A program made the position numbers and the translations under genes. From Gordonia westfalica (lineage in GTDB: Bacteria > Actinomycetota > Actinomycetes > Mycobacteriales > Mycobacteriaceae), in NCBI RefSeq assembly GCF_900105725.1, contig NZ_FNLM01000034.1, forward strand, positions 3,472,001 through 3,536,000: a stretch of 64,000 nucleotides of DNA. Direction: 5' to 3'. The number at the start of each line of letters is the position of its first letter. Position 1 is the first letter of the stretch. This document shows, in pieces, positions 11,144-21,397 of the stretch. The notes under the pieces were generated by a model. It worked only from the letters and a program-made list of their open reading frames with translations. It was not told the DNA's origin and ran no database searches.

Positions 11144-11549
11144 AGTTCACGACGGCGGTGGCCTCGATCTCCACCAGCACCTCGGGCTCGTACAGCGCCT
11201 GAACCCCGATCAGGGTCGCCGGAGGCATCGGCGTCGGCAGGCCGACCTCGTCGGCCACCGCCGCGATCCCGGCCATGAAGTCCCCGATCTTCGCCGGACG
11301 CCAATCGGTCACGTACACGGTCAGGCGCACTACGTCGCCGAAATCCGCACCCCCGCCACGTAATCCGCGGGTGACGTTCCGCATTGCCTGCGCGACCTGC
11401 CCGGCGAGGTCAGCCGGGATCGGCGAACCGTCATCGGTGTGTGCCACCTGTCCGGCGACGTACACGTGACGACTCCCGGCCCCCACGGCGACGTGGTGAT
11501 ACGGGGCGTTCGGCAGCATGCCTTCGGGACTGGAGAGCGTGACGGTCAT
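11142..11549 (-). CDS. RidA/YjgF-family protein without the canonical arginine
   Basis: A 135-residue chorismate-mutase-like trimer protein of the RidA/YER057c/UK114 superfamily: the VYVAGQVAHTDDGSPI strand-loop, the VVRLTVYVTD segment and the C-terminal VEIEATAVV are characteristic. RidA proper hydrolyses reactive enamines/imines with an Arg in the PxRSxV motif. Here the aligned stretch reads PPATLIGV, so that Arg appears to be replaced by Ala. That points to a Rid subfamily with a different or unknown activity. It is divergent from an HxlR regulator, 77 bp apart, and probably controlled by it. Confidence 0.85.
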   Translation of the reverse strand: MTVTLSSPEGMLPNAPYHHVAVGAGSRHVYVAGQVAHTDDGSPIPADLAGQVAQAMRNVTRGLRGGGADFGDVVRLTVYVTDWRPAKIGDFMAGIAAVADEVGLPTPMPPATLIGVQALYEPEVLVEIEATAVVN

Positions 11550-11626
11550 GAGTTCCTCCTGGTGGAACGAGTAGGTATCGTTTGTATACTTGGTGCCGTT
11601 CGGTTACTTCAACGAAACCAGGTCTC

Positions 11627-12058
11627 ATGCCCGATACCCCCGCCCGCGCCTCCCAGCCACCAGAACACGCAGAACCGGCACCGGTCGCCGACCACGACCT
11701 GAGGATCGACGCCGCGTCCCGGGAGTTGCTGGGGCAGGTCCTGGACAAGTGGTCCCTGAGCGTGTTGAACGAACTGTGCGAGGCGCCATCACGGTTCAAC
11801 GAACTGCGCCGCGCCATCCCGACGGTGTCGCAGAAGTCGCTGACCAGCACGCTTCGCCGACTCGAGCGAAACGGCATCGTCGAACGTCGCATGCTGAGCA
11901 CCCGACCGGTCTCGGTCGAGTACTGCATCACCCCGTTGGGCAAGACCGTCCGGGAGCCGATCGACGGACTCCTGGAGTGGGCGTCGAAACATCTGCCGGC
12001 CATCGACGCCGCCCGTCAGAGATTCGACGACGAGATCCTCGGCCCCGAAAACGGCTGA
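11627..12058 (+). CDS. HxlR-family winged-helix regulator
   Basis: A 143-residue DNA-binding protein. The core runs from LGQVLDKWSLSVLNELCEAP through RFNELRRAIPTVSQKSLT and TLRRLERNGIVERR, the HxlR winged-helix signature, and ends with a short helix for dimerisation. The start at MPDTPARA is preferred over an ATG 15 codons upstream because the upstream part overlaps the AT-rich promoter region (TTTGTATACTTGG around 11580). It is divergent from the RidA-like gene. HxlR proteins often sense aldehydes or reactive electrophiles, which would fit a RidA partner, but this is inference. Confidence 0.87.
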   Translation: MPDTPARASQPPEHAEPAPVADHDLRIDAASRELLGQVLDKWSLSVLNELCEAPSRFNELRRAIPTVSQKSLTSTLRRLERNGIVERRMLSTRPVSVEYCITPLGKTVREPIDGLLEWASKHLPAIDAARQRFDDEILGPENG

Positions 12059-12151
12059 TGAAGAGCCCCGCTTCACGCCCCGCCATGGAACTGGAATACG
12101 CTGTCACCTGCACCTTTGGTCTCAATAGCACCGAGGAGTACAGTCGAGCGC

Positions 12152-12193
12152 ATGCAGCGTGCACTCCTTCTCGGTTGCCGCGGCGGGGTCTGA
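12152..12193 (+). CDS. leuL: Leucine leader peptide upstream of leuA
   Basis: A 13-codon reading frame, MQRALLLGCRGGV, lies 75 bases before leuA and contains three consecutive leucine codons (CTC CTT CTC). GAGGAG precedes it by 13 bases. Its run of leucine codons directly ahead of competing hairpins is the hallmark of ribosome-mediated transcription attenuation of leucine biosynthesis, and leucine leader peptides have been described upstream of actinobacterial leuA. Translation itself is inferred. Confidence 0.7.
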   Translation: MQRALLLGCRGGV

Positions 12194-12196
12194 CAC

Positions 12197-12235
12197 GACC
12201 GGCCCTCCGTCGCGGGGCCCAATCACGCGCCGGTC
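12197..12235 (+). promoter_or_regulatory. Attenuator-like alternative hairpins before leuA
   Basis: Just after the leader-peptide stop, GACCGGC (12197-12203) can pair with GCCGGTC (12229-12235). Alternatively GGCCC (12201-12205) can pair with GGGCC (12215-12219); the two structures exclude each other. The distal stem is followed by ACTTTCCTT. This mutually exclusive folding after a Leu-rich leader fits an attenuation switch: stalling at Leu codons would favour one fold and leuA expression. The exact terminator/antiterminator roles are inferred. Confidence 0.5.
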
Positions 12236-12261
12236 ACTTTCCTTCCACACACGGAGAATGA

Positions 12262-14118
<1,857 letters not shown>

Positions 14119-14146
14119 TCGCAGGCCTGACCCGCAACGTCCGAAG

Positions 14147-14190
14147 CGGCGCCGGGACCGTCCGAGTACCGGACTGTCCCGGCGCCGTTT
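14147..14190 (+). terminator. Strong terminator after leuA
   Basis: CGGCGCCGGGAC (14147-14158) and GTCCCGGCGCCG (14176-14187) form a perfect 12-bp stem followed by TTT, 29 bases after the leuA stop. Confidence 0.85.
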
Positions 14191-14324
14191 CCACGTCGGC
14201 GTCGACGCCGCGCACGCACCGACCAATGTCGTCACCGATTCCACAGACATGCGAGGAACCTTGCCCGCCAGACGACAGCGACGGTTGAGCACCGACCGCG
14301 CTCGCGGGCAAGAGATCTCGGGTT

Positions 14325-14450
14325 CTCATCGAGCAGATCCAGTCGATCATCGCCGACGAGACGTCGTACGCCGACAAGCTGGCGGCCGGCCTGATCGAGC
14401 TCGTGGACCGCGGCCGTCGCGATCCGCTTCTGCGATCCCTCATCTCCAGC
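14325..14450 (+). pseudogene. Remnant of a TetR-type C-terminal domain
   Basis: One plus-strand frame reads IIADETSYADKLAAGLIELV, followed by DRGRRDPLLRSLISS. This resembles the last helices of TetR-family ligand domains (the GRRDPLLRxLxS ending is common there). There is no matching N-terminal domain or start upstream: the frame is closed before about 14310 and the region between the leuA terminator and this point is not coding in a coherent frame. I read it as a decayed relic next to two intact TetR genes. It is short, so chance similarity is possible. Confidence 0.35.
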
Positions 14451-14529
14451 GACACGTGTTGCCGGCGGCGGCCGGATAGTCGGCCGATACCGCCCATCCC
14501 TCGCGGGTGCATTTCATGCTCACCGCCTT

Positions 14530-14548
14530 ATTTTACTGTAAATTAAAC
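14530..14548 (+). promoter_or_regulatory. AT-rich shared motif, copy A (upstream of first TetR)
   Basis: ATTTTACTGTAAATTAAAC is an AT-rich island in GC-rich DNA, 115 bases upstream of the TetR gene at 14663. It matches the pattern ATTYTATGTTAAATTA found at other gene starts in this window (21398, 34096, 42733, 43662). It is a candidate operator, or a -10 region overlapped by an operator. Confidence 0.45.
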
Positions 14549-14662
14549 ATTGCGGTGCGCTCGCGCCGCCGATGCGGAGCCACGTCCTGCGTCGATGAGA
14601 ACCACCTGGACGGTGCGCATGTCAGAAACATCCGTCGGTCGCGGCGACCCGATGCCGACGTC

Positions 14663-15307
14663 ATGACTCTCGAATCTCCCACGTGCAAGAGCTTGCGCGT
14701 CTCCGACAAGGAGTCGAAGTCCGTCCGGACACGCACCCGAATCCTCGACGCCGCCGCCCGCGTACTCAGCACGAAGGGTTACGCCGGCACCCGCCTGTCC
14801 GACGTCGCGAAGGCCGCCGACCTGCGCGCCCCGGCGATCTACTACTACTTCGATTCACGGGAGACCCTGATCGAAGAGGTGATGTGGTCCGGCGTGGCCG
14901 ACATGCGCCACCGCCTCGAAGACGCACTCGACGAGATCTCCCCCGACCTGACGTCCATGGACCGGATCATGCTCGCCGTCGACGTGCACCTGCGGCACGA
15001 ACTCGAGGTGTCGGATTACACCACGGCATCCATCCGCAATGCCGGTCAGATCCCCGAACGCATCCGCACACGCCAGATCGAAGAAGAAAAACAGTACGGC
15101 GAGATCTGGCGACGACTCGTCCAGGCCGCCGCCGACGACGGCGAGATCCGCACCGACCTCGACCTGTTCATCGCGCGGATGATGGTCCTCGGGGCTCTCA
15201 ACTGGGCTGCGGAATGGTGGACCCCGCGTCGCGGGAGCATCGACGAGGTGGTGGCGACCGCTCAGGCCGCGATCCGGCAGGGCCTGGCTCCACGCGGTCG
15301 TGAATGA
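14663..15307 (+). CDS. TetR-family regulator, first of three paralogs
   Basis: A 214-residue TetR protein: helix-turn-helix RTRILDAAARVLSTKGYAGT then RLSDVAKAADLRAPAIYYYF (about residues 20-65) and a C-terminal domain ending LGALNWAAEWW. It is roughly two-thirds identical by eye to the next gene and more distantly similar to the TetR at 35061, which share the YYYF/YHYF and LNWAxEWW signatures. The start MTLESP is chosen because upstream in-frame codons run through the AT-rich promoter. It faces away from the catabolic operons it may control. TetRs with this C-terminal type often bind acyl-CoA thioesters; effector unknown here. Confidence 0.88.
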   Translation: MTLESPTCKSLRVSDKESKSVRTRTRILDAAARVLSTKGYAGTRLSDVAKAADLRAPAIYYYFDSRETLIEEVMWSGVADMRHRLEDALDEISPDLTSMDRIMLAVDVHLRHELEVSDYTTASIRNAGQIPERIRTRQIEEEKQYGEIWRRLVQAAADDGEIRTDLDLFIARMMVLGALNWAAEWWTPRRGSIDEVVATAQAAIRQGLAPRGRE

Positions 15308-15380
15308 CCCGGTCACGGCCGCCGAATGCCACGATCGTGCGTGGCCTTGGGCACACGTGGCCGTGCCGGTGCTCGCGCGT

Positions 15381-15394
15381 GTGCAATACAGATT
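15381..15394 (-). promoter_or_regulatory. AT-rich shared motif, weak copy B (upstream of second TetR)
   Basis: Read on the minus strand, AATCTGTATTGCAC shares only the AATCT-T-TT skeleton with the motif at 34096. With the adjacent TTAAAAT it forms the only AT-rich island between the two TetR genes, 12 bases before the ATG of the second. Listed because of its position; the match is weak. Confidence 0.25.
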
Positions 15395-15406
15395 AAAATC
15401 CGCAGA

Positions 15407-16063
15407 ATGGCGCCACGTAATCCACGCTCATCGGCAGCGACCAAGAACGGCACGATCCGGGCGGGCGGCGGTGCGCCGAAGTCGGAACGCACCCGCGAGC
15501 GCATCCTCGACGCCGCGGCGCAGGTCCTGAGCCGCAAGGGGTACGCCGGACTCCGCCTGACCGATGTCGCCGAGGTCGCCGAACTCCAGGCACCGGCCAT
15601 CTACTACTACTTCGACTCGCGTGACGCACTCGTCGAAGAAGTGATGTGGTTCGGTCTCGCCGACATGCGTCAGCACCTCGTCGCGGCTCTCGACGCCCTC
15701 CCGGACGGCACCGACCCGCTGGAGAAGATCCTCGTCGCCGTCGAGGCACACCTGCGGCACGAGCTCGAGATCTCCGCCTACACCACCGCATCCATCCGCA
15801 ACGCGGGGCAGCTGCCCGACAAGATCAGCAAGCGCGCATCGGCCGAGGAGGCGAAGTACGGCAAGGTGTGGAAGTCGCTGATCGTCACCGCTCACGAAGA
15901 GGGCGCCATCAGGCAGGATCTCGACCTCTACATGCTGCAGATGCTCGTTCTCGGATCTCTGAACTGGGCGGCGGAATGGTGGACACCCCGGCGCGGCAAC
16001 ATCGACAAGATCGTCGCCAACGCCCAGGCCTTCGTGCGGGACGCGATCGCGCCCCAGAAGTAA
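15407..16063 (+). CDS. TetR-family regulator, second paralog
   Basis: A 218-residue TetR protein. A basic N-terminal tail of about 30 residues precedes the helix-turn-helix (RERILDAAAQVLSRKGYAGL, then RLTDVAEVAELQAPAIYYYF). The effector domain shares HLRHELEISAYTTASIRNAG with the preceding gene almost residue for residue, so the two arose by duplication. The stop lies 30 bases from the convergent end of the ferredoxin reductase gene. The start at MAPRNPRSS sits 12 bases after the AT-rich island. Likely role: repressor of the neighbouring acyl-CoA/dioxygenase operons. Confidence 0.88.
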   Translation: MAPRNPRSSAATKNGTIRAGGGAPKSERTRERILDAAAQVLSRKGYAGLRLTDVAEVAELQAPAIYYYFDSRDALVEEVMWFGLADMRQHLVAALDALPDGTDPLEKILVAVEAHLRHELEISAYTTASIRNAGQLPDKISKRASAEEAKYGKVWKSLIVTAHEEGAIRQDLDLYMLQMLVLGSLNWAAEWWTPRRGNIDKIVANAQAFVRDAIAPQK

Positions 16064-16092
16064 CCCGGACAGCGGTATTACAAACGGAGGCT

Positions 16093-17337
16093 CTACAGAG
16101 CTGCTGCCTTCGCCTTCGTCCTCTTCTTCTCCGCGAACTCGAGCGCGTCGGCCCAACCGGCGCCCTTCCCGATCATCACCCGGTACTTCATGATGACCGC
16201 CTGACCGTTGACGGCCAGTGCACCGATCAGACGATCACCCCGTCGGTAGAGCGCCACCCATCGATCGGCGCTGTTCCCGCCCGTCGGGTCCCCGTCGACG
16301 ACCACCACCTCGTCCGCATCGGGCGAGCCGACGAACTGGATCCGCACGTCATACCAGTCCGACCAAAAATACGGCACTGTCCCATAGGGTTTCGCGTTCG
16401 CAGGGTCGAGCGCATTGCGCGCCGCGGCTGCACCCTGCTCGGCCGCGGCGGTCCAGTTCTCCATGCGTTGCCGCTCGCCGAGTACCGGGTTGAACCAGTT
16501 GGCGACGTCGCCGGCGGCGTAGACGCCGGGAACTCCGGTCCACAAGGTCTCGTCACAGACGACACCGTTGTCGAGTTCGACGCCGCTGCCCTCCAGCCAC
16601 GCGACTGCCGGGACGACCCCGATCCCGACGACGACGAGGTCTGCCTCGACCACCGTCCCGTCGGCCAGGACGACTCGTTCAACCCGTCCGTCACCCTCGA
16701 TGGCCGCCACGCCGGTGCCGCACCGCAGTGCCGTCCCGTTGCGTTCGTGCAGAGACGCGATGGCCTGGCCCATGGCCTCGCCGGTCGCTCGCACCAACGG
16801 TGTGGGCAACGCTTCGACGACGGTCACTTCGACGCCGCGCTTCTGAGCTCCCGAGGCCACCTCGGAACCGATGAAGCCGGCCCCGATCACCACGGTGCGG
16901 GCACCCCCGCTCAGTGCCTCGCGTACGGCGATCGCGTCGTCGAGAGTCCGCAGGGAGTGAACCCCGGCCACCTCCTCGGTGCCCGGGATCATCCGTGGCG
17001 TCGATCCGGTGGCGATGATCAGGGCGTCGTAGGGAACCCGGTCGTCGCCGACGATGACCTCACGACTCTCGATGTCGAGTCCGGTTGCCGGACTCCCGAG
17101 TCGGAGCGTCACACCCAGTTCGTCACGAAGCAGTTCTTCGGTCCGGAAGTAGGGCGCCTCGACGGCATCGTCACCGGGTTCGAGAAACGCCTTGGACAGC
17201 GGCGGGCGATCGTAGGGAAGGTGGTCCTCCGCCCCGATCAACGTGATCGAACCCGTGAAACCGGCTTTACGTGCGGCTTCGACGGCCCGCAACCCGGCGA
17301 GGGAGGCGCCGACGACGACAATTCTTCCAATGGCCAT
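16093..17337 (-). CDS. FAD-dependent ferredoxin reductase
   Basis: A 414-residue NAD(P)H:ferredoxin reductase of the oxygenase-coupled (BphA4/ThcD) class. The FAD-binding VVVGASLAGLRAVEAARK is at the N-terminus, the NAD-binding VVIGAGFIGSEVASGAQKRG near residue 145, and the second FAD motif VPGVYAAGDVANWF near residue 265. The C-terminal dimer/interface domain includes YFWSDWYDVRIQFVG. It is 33 bases downstream of a small ferredoxin gene. The pair would pass electrons from NAD(P)H to the Rieske dioxygenase encoded upstream on the same strand, or to a P450, but none lies in this window. Confidence 0.93.
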   Translation of the reverse strand: MAIGRIVVVGASLAGLRAVEAARKAGFTGSITLIGAEDHLPYDRPPLSKAFLEPGDDAVEAPYFRTEELLRDELGVTLRLGSPATGLDIESREVIVGDDRVPYDALIIATGSTPRMIPGTEEVAGVHSLRTLDDAIAVREALSGGARTVVIGAGFIGSEVASGAQKRGVEVTVVEALPTPLVRATGEAMGQAIASLHERNGTALRCGTGVAAIEGDGRVERVVLADGTVVEADLVVVGIGVVPAVAWLEGSGVELDNGVVCDETLWTGVPGVYAAGDVANWFNPVLGERQRMENWTAAAEQGAAAARNALDPANAKPYGTVPYFWSDWYDVRIQFVGSPDADEVVVVDGDPTGGNSADRWVALYRRGDRLIGALAVNGQAVIMKYRVMIGKGAGWADALEFAEKKRTKAKAAAL

Positions 17338-17370
17338 GAGGGACTCAGGATTCCGTTCTGTGGGTCGTGG

Positions 17371-17565
17371 TCAGTCGTTCACGATGCGCAGCGCCTCGGT
17401 CGGGCAGCCGGCGACGGCTTCCTCGACGGCCTGCAGTTCATCGGGGTCGATGTCCTCCTTGAGCAGAACGAGTTCGCCGCTGTCGTTCACCTCGAAGAAG
17501 TCCGGAGCGAGGGACTCACAGATTCCGAGGCCGGTGCATTTTCCGAAATCGACGGTGACCTTCAT
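17371..17565 (-). CDS. Small 3Fe-4S-type ferredoxin
   Basis: A 64-residue ferredoxin with the pattern C-x5-C...C-P: GKCTGLGICESLAPDFF near the N-terminus and AGCPTEALRIV at the end. The middle cysteine of a 4Fe-4S motif is absent, as in the 3Fe-4S ferredoxins that serve actinobacterial P450s and some oxygenases. The ATG (MKVTVDFG) is preferred over a GTG four codons earlier because AGGTGG stands seven bases before it. It is directly followed by its reductase. Confidence 0.92.
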   Translation of the reverse strand: MKVTVDFGKCTGLGICESLAPDFFEVNDSGELVLLKEDIDPDELQAVEEAVAGCPTEALRIVND

Positions 17566-17616
17566 GCCGTCACCCACCTTTCATGTCCGGGACCGTTGCC
17601 GGTCCGAGTGTTTGTG

Positions 17617-18923
17617 TCATGCCCGCGGGAAAGCGGACGCGATCTCGTCGACGACGAGTTGCGCGGTCTCGGCACACGCCGTGGTACCGCCGTTGGCGTA
17701 CTCCTTCACCGCATCCCCGACATTCCACAATCCGGTGACTTCGGTGGTGTGGGGCAGGTCGAACCCGGCGACGGCACGCTGCGGGGCCAGCCGTCGCGGG
17801 TGATCGTCGTGCTCAGAACGCGGGCCTTCTCGTCGAAGCCGTCGATGTTGTCGCGCAGCTCCTGGAAGAGCAGCGCCGTCTCGGCGGCCTCGTCGAAATC
17901 CCCGATCGCCGGTTCCGGTACGGACGTGCCGACGTACAGGTGCCAACCGGGTGGTGCCATCTCCGGGCAGGTCCCGGTGAAGTTCGCGAGATAGGCCAGA
18001 CGGGAGGTCTGGGCGAAGCTGAGCATGCCCGGCGCCTCGATCAGCGGCTCCTCGCTCGCGAAGTTCACCGCGATCATGGCGCACGGACGGTTTCGCTGCT
18101 CGACGAGAGCCACGTACTCGTCGTCGAAGGCGTCGCGTCCGGCCAGATCCAGTGTCGCGAACGGGCCGATGTCGCTCACCACGATCGGCGCGGTGACGGT
18201 CTGCCGGTTGCCCGCGCGGGTGAGGGTCACCCCCGTGACCGCGCCGCCCTCGACATGTATCTGCTCCACCTCACTCGACAACCACAGATCCCCACCGTGT
18301 CCGACGAATGCCTCGGCGAGCGCATCCCACAGGCCGATGGTCCCGTCCGGGTGGAAGCCGAATCGCTTGAAGGCGCTCTTGCGAGTGAAGTAGGTGAGGA
18401 ACACGCGCGCCGGCAGCTCTTCCGAGCCGACCGCGAACACCGACGCACACATGTTGCGGAAGATGCCGTGTACCCCTTCGTTCTTGGTGTACTTGCGCAC
18501 CCAGTCCGCGGTGGACAGTTCATCTTCGGGCAGTCCCGAATCGTTGCGTGCGGCACCGATGCCCTTGACTAGTTTTGCACCCTGGCGGGTGAGTTTTCCG
18601 AGCAGGAAGCCCCAGCCGCCACCCGTGACGTCGACGTCCTTGCCGCCGATGCGGTAGAGGATCGGCGGCGACGGCTCCCGGATCTCGAACTTGGCGCCCA
18701 CCTCTTCGCACGTCTGCTGGGTGATGCCACCCACTTCGATGACGATGGCGCCGTCGTTCACCTTGAAACCGTCGATCTCGGTGGTGGAGGCGCGCCCGCC
18801 CACCTTGTCGAGTCGCTCGACGACGAGGGTCCGATATCCCCTGTGTGCCAGGCGAGCCGCGGTGAACAGACCGCCGGCACCCGCGCCGATGACGATCGCG
18901 TCGTAGTCGTGAGTGGTTGTCAT
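17617..18923 (-). pseudogene. NAD(P)/FAD-dependent oxidoreductase, frameshifted near the C-terminus
   Basis: The first 380 or so residues form a phytoene-desaturase/amine-oxidase-like flavoprotein: YDAIVIGAGAGGLFTAARLA (Rossmann), VVERLDKVGGRAST, then a long substrate domain. At 17783-17786 a CCCC run (plus strand) breaks the frame. Restoring one base joins it to AGFDLPHTTEVTGLWNVGDA and NGGTTACAETAQLVVDEIA, the expected C-terminal FAD motif. So the gene is complete except for one missing base, and sequencing error is as likely as real inactivation. It lies between an acyl-CoA dehydrogenase and ferredoxin genes in the proximal operon. A dehydrogenase acting on a ring or acyl-CoA intermediate is plausible. 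Confidence 0.8.
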
Positions 18924-18987
18924 TCTGCCTCCGTGATGCGTTGGTGCCGTGGTGGTGTGGGGTGTGGTGCCTGATTCACCGGCGACC

Positions 18988-20150
18988 TCAGTACGAGCGC
19001 GGCAGGCCGAGCGAGGTCTGAGCGACGAAGTTGAGGACCATCTCCCGGCTGACCGGCGCCGTGCGCATCAAACGCGTGACGAACCACAGGTCCGACAGGC
19101 CGTACTCCTCGGAGAGCCCGTTGCCGCCGTGGGTCTGGATGGCCTGGTCGAGCGCCCGCAGAGCGGCCTCGGACGCCGCGAATTTCGCGATGTTGGCGGC
19201 CTCGCCGACGGCGTCGGATTCCTGATCGGCGAGTTCGGCCGCATGCTTGGTCGCCAAGCGTGAGACCTCCACGTCGATATGGGACTCGGCCAGTGGGTGG
19301 GCGACGCCCTGGTGGCCACCGATGGGTGCCGACCACACGGTGCGCGTGCGCGCGTAGTCGGTGGCGCGGTCCACTGCGTAGCGGCCGATGCCGCCGCAGA
19401 TGGCGCCGACCAGAATCCGCTCCGGGTTGAGTCCGCTGAAGACCTGCCGCATGCCGCTACCCGCCGTGCCGACCAGGGCTTCGGGTCCGACGCGCACCTC
19501 GTCGAGGAACACCATGAACTGCTTGTCGGGCGAGACGATCGACGTCGGGATCTGTGTGAAGGTGAGTCCGGGTGTGTCCGTGGGGATCACGAAGATCGAC
19601 AACGCCTTGCGGTCGGCTGTCGTGTGGTCGGCGTCCCGCGCGATCAGCAACACGGCGTCACTCTGGTCGATGGCCGAGATGTAGTACTTCTGCCCCGAGA
19701 TGACCCAGTCGTCGCCATCGCGGCGCGCGGTGGTCTTGATGTCGTGGCTGTTCGACCCGGCATCGGGTTCGGTCAGGCCGAAGGCCATCTTGCGGGAACC
19801 GTCGGCGAGGGCCGGGAGCCACTCCCGTTTCATCTCCTCGCTGCCGTGGTCGGCGAGGATGCTGCCACAGATCGCCGGCGAGATGACCCAGATGAGCAGC
19901 GGCATCCCGTGGGCGGAGAGCTCCTCGACGACGACGACCGCCTCGGCCATCCCTCCCCCACCGCCGCCGTACTCCTCGGGCAGATGAACACCGAGCAGCC
20001 CTGCGTCGCCGAGGTCTCCCAGAGTTCGTCGATGTGCCCATTGCTGCGAGCGCGGTCGAGGAAGTACTGCCCGCCATAGCGTTTCGCGATCCCGCGGACG
20101 CTTTCGCGAATCGCGCGGTGCTCGTCGGAGTCGATGATCAGTCCGGACAC
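18988..20150 (-). pseudogene. Acyl-CoA dehydrogenase, frameshifted after about 45 codons
   Basis: The N-terminal part (MSGLIIDSDEHRAIRESVRG to DELWET) is in one frame. The remainder starts AGLLGVHLPEEYGGGGGGMA and continues through FGLTEPDAGSNSHDIKTTA and YYISAID to THGGNGLSEEYGLSDLW. Adding one base at the GG of 20013-20014 (plus strand) gives GDAGLLGVHLPEEYGG in frame, so a single base is missing. FAD/substrate motifs are intact. The C-terminus ends RTAPVSREMVLNFVAQ instead of the usual G-T-x-E-I, as in some steroid/branched-chain FadE proteins. It should introduce an alpha-beta double bond in an acyl-CoA. It sits three bases after the NTF2-crotonase gene. Confidence 0.82.
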
Positions 20151-20153
20151 GTG

Positions 20154-21395
20154 TTACCTGCCTTCGAAGGTGGGTCGGGTCCCGGCGCGGAAGGCCGCAA
20201 CCGCATTCTGTGCGTCATGCGTGGCACCGGTGACGGCGAGTGCGTCGGTCTCCGCGCGGAGTTGCTCGGAGAGGGTGGAGTCCCACGAATCGCGGAGCAG
20301 CGCACGCTGACGCCCGAACGCCCGGGTGGGGCCGGCGGCGAGCCGGGTGGCTGTCGCGAGCGCCCGTTGACGTACTTCTGCGTCCGGGACCACCTCGGAG
20401 ACCAGTCCCCAGCTCTCCGCGCGAGCCGCGTCGACCCGCAGGTTCTCCAGGTACATGCGACGAGCGCGCGCCTCGCCGACCAGCCGCGGCAGGTGCCACG
20501 TGCCGCCTCCGTCGCCGGACAGTCCGATCCCACTGAAGGCGGTCGTGAACACCGACCCTTGGGCGGCGATCACGATGTCAGCGATGTAGACGAAGCCCAG
20601 GCCGCCGCCGGCGACGGCACCATGAGCGGCCGTGACGATCGGGGCGTCGATGCGGTCGAGGATGCGGAACGCCTGGTGGAAAGGCTCGGTCATCCGGGCG
20701 GTCAGTGCGCCGAGCGCCTCCGGCGGCGCGGAGTCGAAGTACGCGATGTCGCCGCCGACGGTCAGGGCTGGCCCGTTTCCGGCGATGAGCACGGCACGGA
20801 CCCGGGCGTCGGCGGCGATTGCCCGTGCCACCGCCAAGATCTCCTCGGCCAGCCGCAGGTCGATGGCGTTGCGGGCGTCGGGCCGGTCGAGGATGACCTG
20901 TGCCACCCCGTCTGCCACCGAGTAGTCGATCGTTTCGAGATCACCGATCGCGGGCCCCGGATACGGTGGCGTCGCGACGCATGATCCGTCGAGCGCCGCC
21001 TGCCAGGCTGCGGAATCGGTCAGCTGGTCGAGGCGGGAGATCCGCTCACCGGCGAAGGTGACCGTGTGGATGAACTGCGCATCGACGGTGCGCCCGGTCG
21101 CCCGGGCGGTTCCCCGATAACGCCCGTGGACCTGGACCCGGTCGTTGTCGAGCGGGTGAAAGGCGTCCGGTTCCGCGTGAACACGAAAGGCCGAACCGAG
21201 CCGCCACCAGAAGTCACGTTGCATCGACTCCGCGCCGACATACTCGCCACCGAGACCCAACGGCATTCCGGGTGTGACCCTGCCGACGAAGGCGGGATCG
21301 AGGAGTTCGCCGACGCGGGACGAATCACCCTCCGCCAGAGCGGCGTACAGGGACCTCATGATCCCCGTGCGCGCATCCGCCAGCCCTGAATCCAT
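20154..21395 (-). CDS. Fusion of an NTF2/SnoaL-like domain with a crotonase domain
   Basis: The 413-residue protein has two parts. Residues 1 to about 135 look like a SnoaL/NTF2 cone-barrel (LYAALAEGDSSRVGELLDPA, then VQVHGRYRGTARATGRTVDA). Residues from about 155 form a crotonase domain (VILDRPDARNAIDLRLAEEI; AAHGAVAGGGLGFVYIADI; GIGLSGDGGGTWHLPRLVG). The crotonase part lacks both glutamates of enoyl-CoA hydratase and has the GDxGG aspartate seen in PaaG-like isomerases, so hydratase activity is doubtful. NTF2 domains often shape small-molecule pockets. It is first in the proximal operon. An AT-rich motif ends three bases before the ATG, leaving no ribosome-binding site: either leaderless, or starting at Met13. 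Confidence 0.85.
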   Translation of the reverse strand: MDSGLADARTGIMRSLYAALAEGDSSRVGELLDPAFVGRVTPGMPLGLGGEYVGAESMQRDFWWRLGSAFRVHAEPDAFHPLDNDRVQVHGRYRGTARATGRTVDAQFIHTVTFAGERISRLDQLTDSAAWQAALDGSCVATPPYPGPAIGDLETIDYSVADGVAQVILDRPDARNAIDLRLAEEILAVARAIAADARVRAVLIAGNGPALTVGGDIAYFDSAPPEALGALTARMTEPFHQAFRILDRIDAPIVTAAHGAVAGGGLGFVYIADIVIAAQGSVFTTAFSGIGLSGDGGGTWHLPRLVGEARARRMYLENLRVDAARAESWGLVSEVVPDAEVRQRALATATRLAAGPTRAFGRQRALLRDSWDSTLSEQLRAETDALAVTGATHDAQNAVAAFRAGTRPTFEGR

Positions 21396-21397
21396 GG

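Noticed and set aside
17571..17604. Ferredoxin start further upstream
   Set aside because: An ATG there runs into a stop after four codons, and the GTG at 17577 lacks a correctly spaced ribosome-binding site compared with the ATG at 17565.
15646..17994. Plus-strand frame of 782 codons across a TetR and the ferredoxin genes
   Set aside because: It crosses several well-supported genes on the other strand or in other frames and has no conserved motif.
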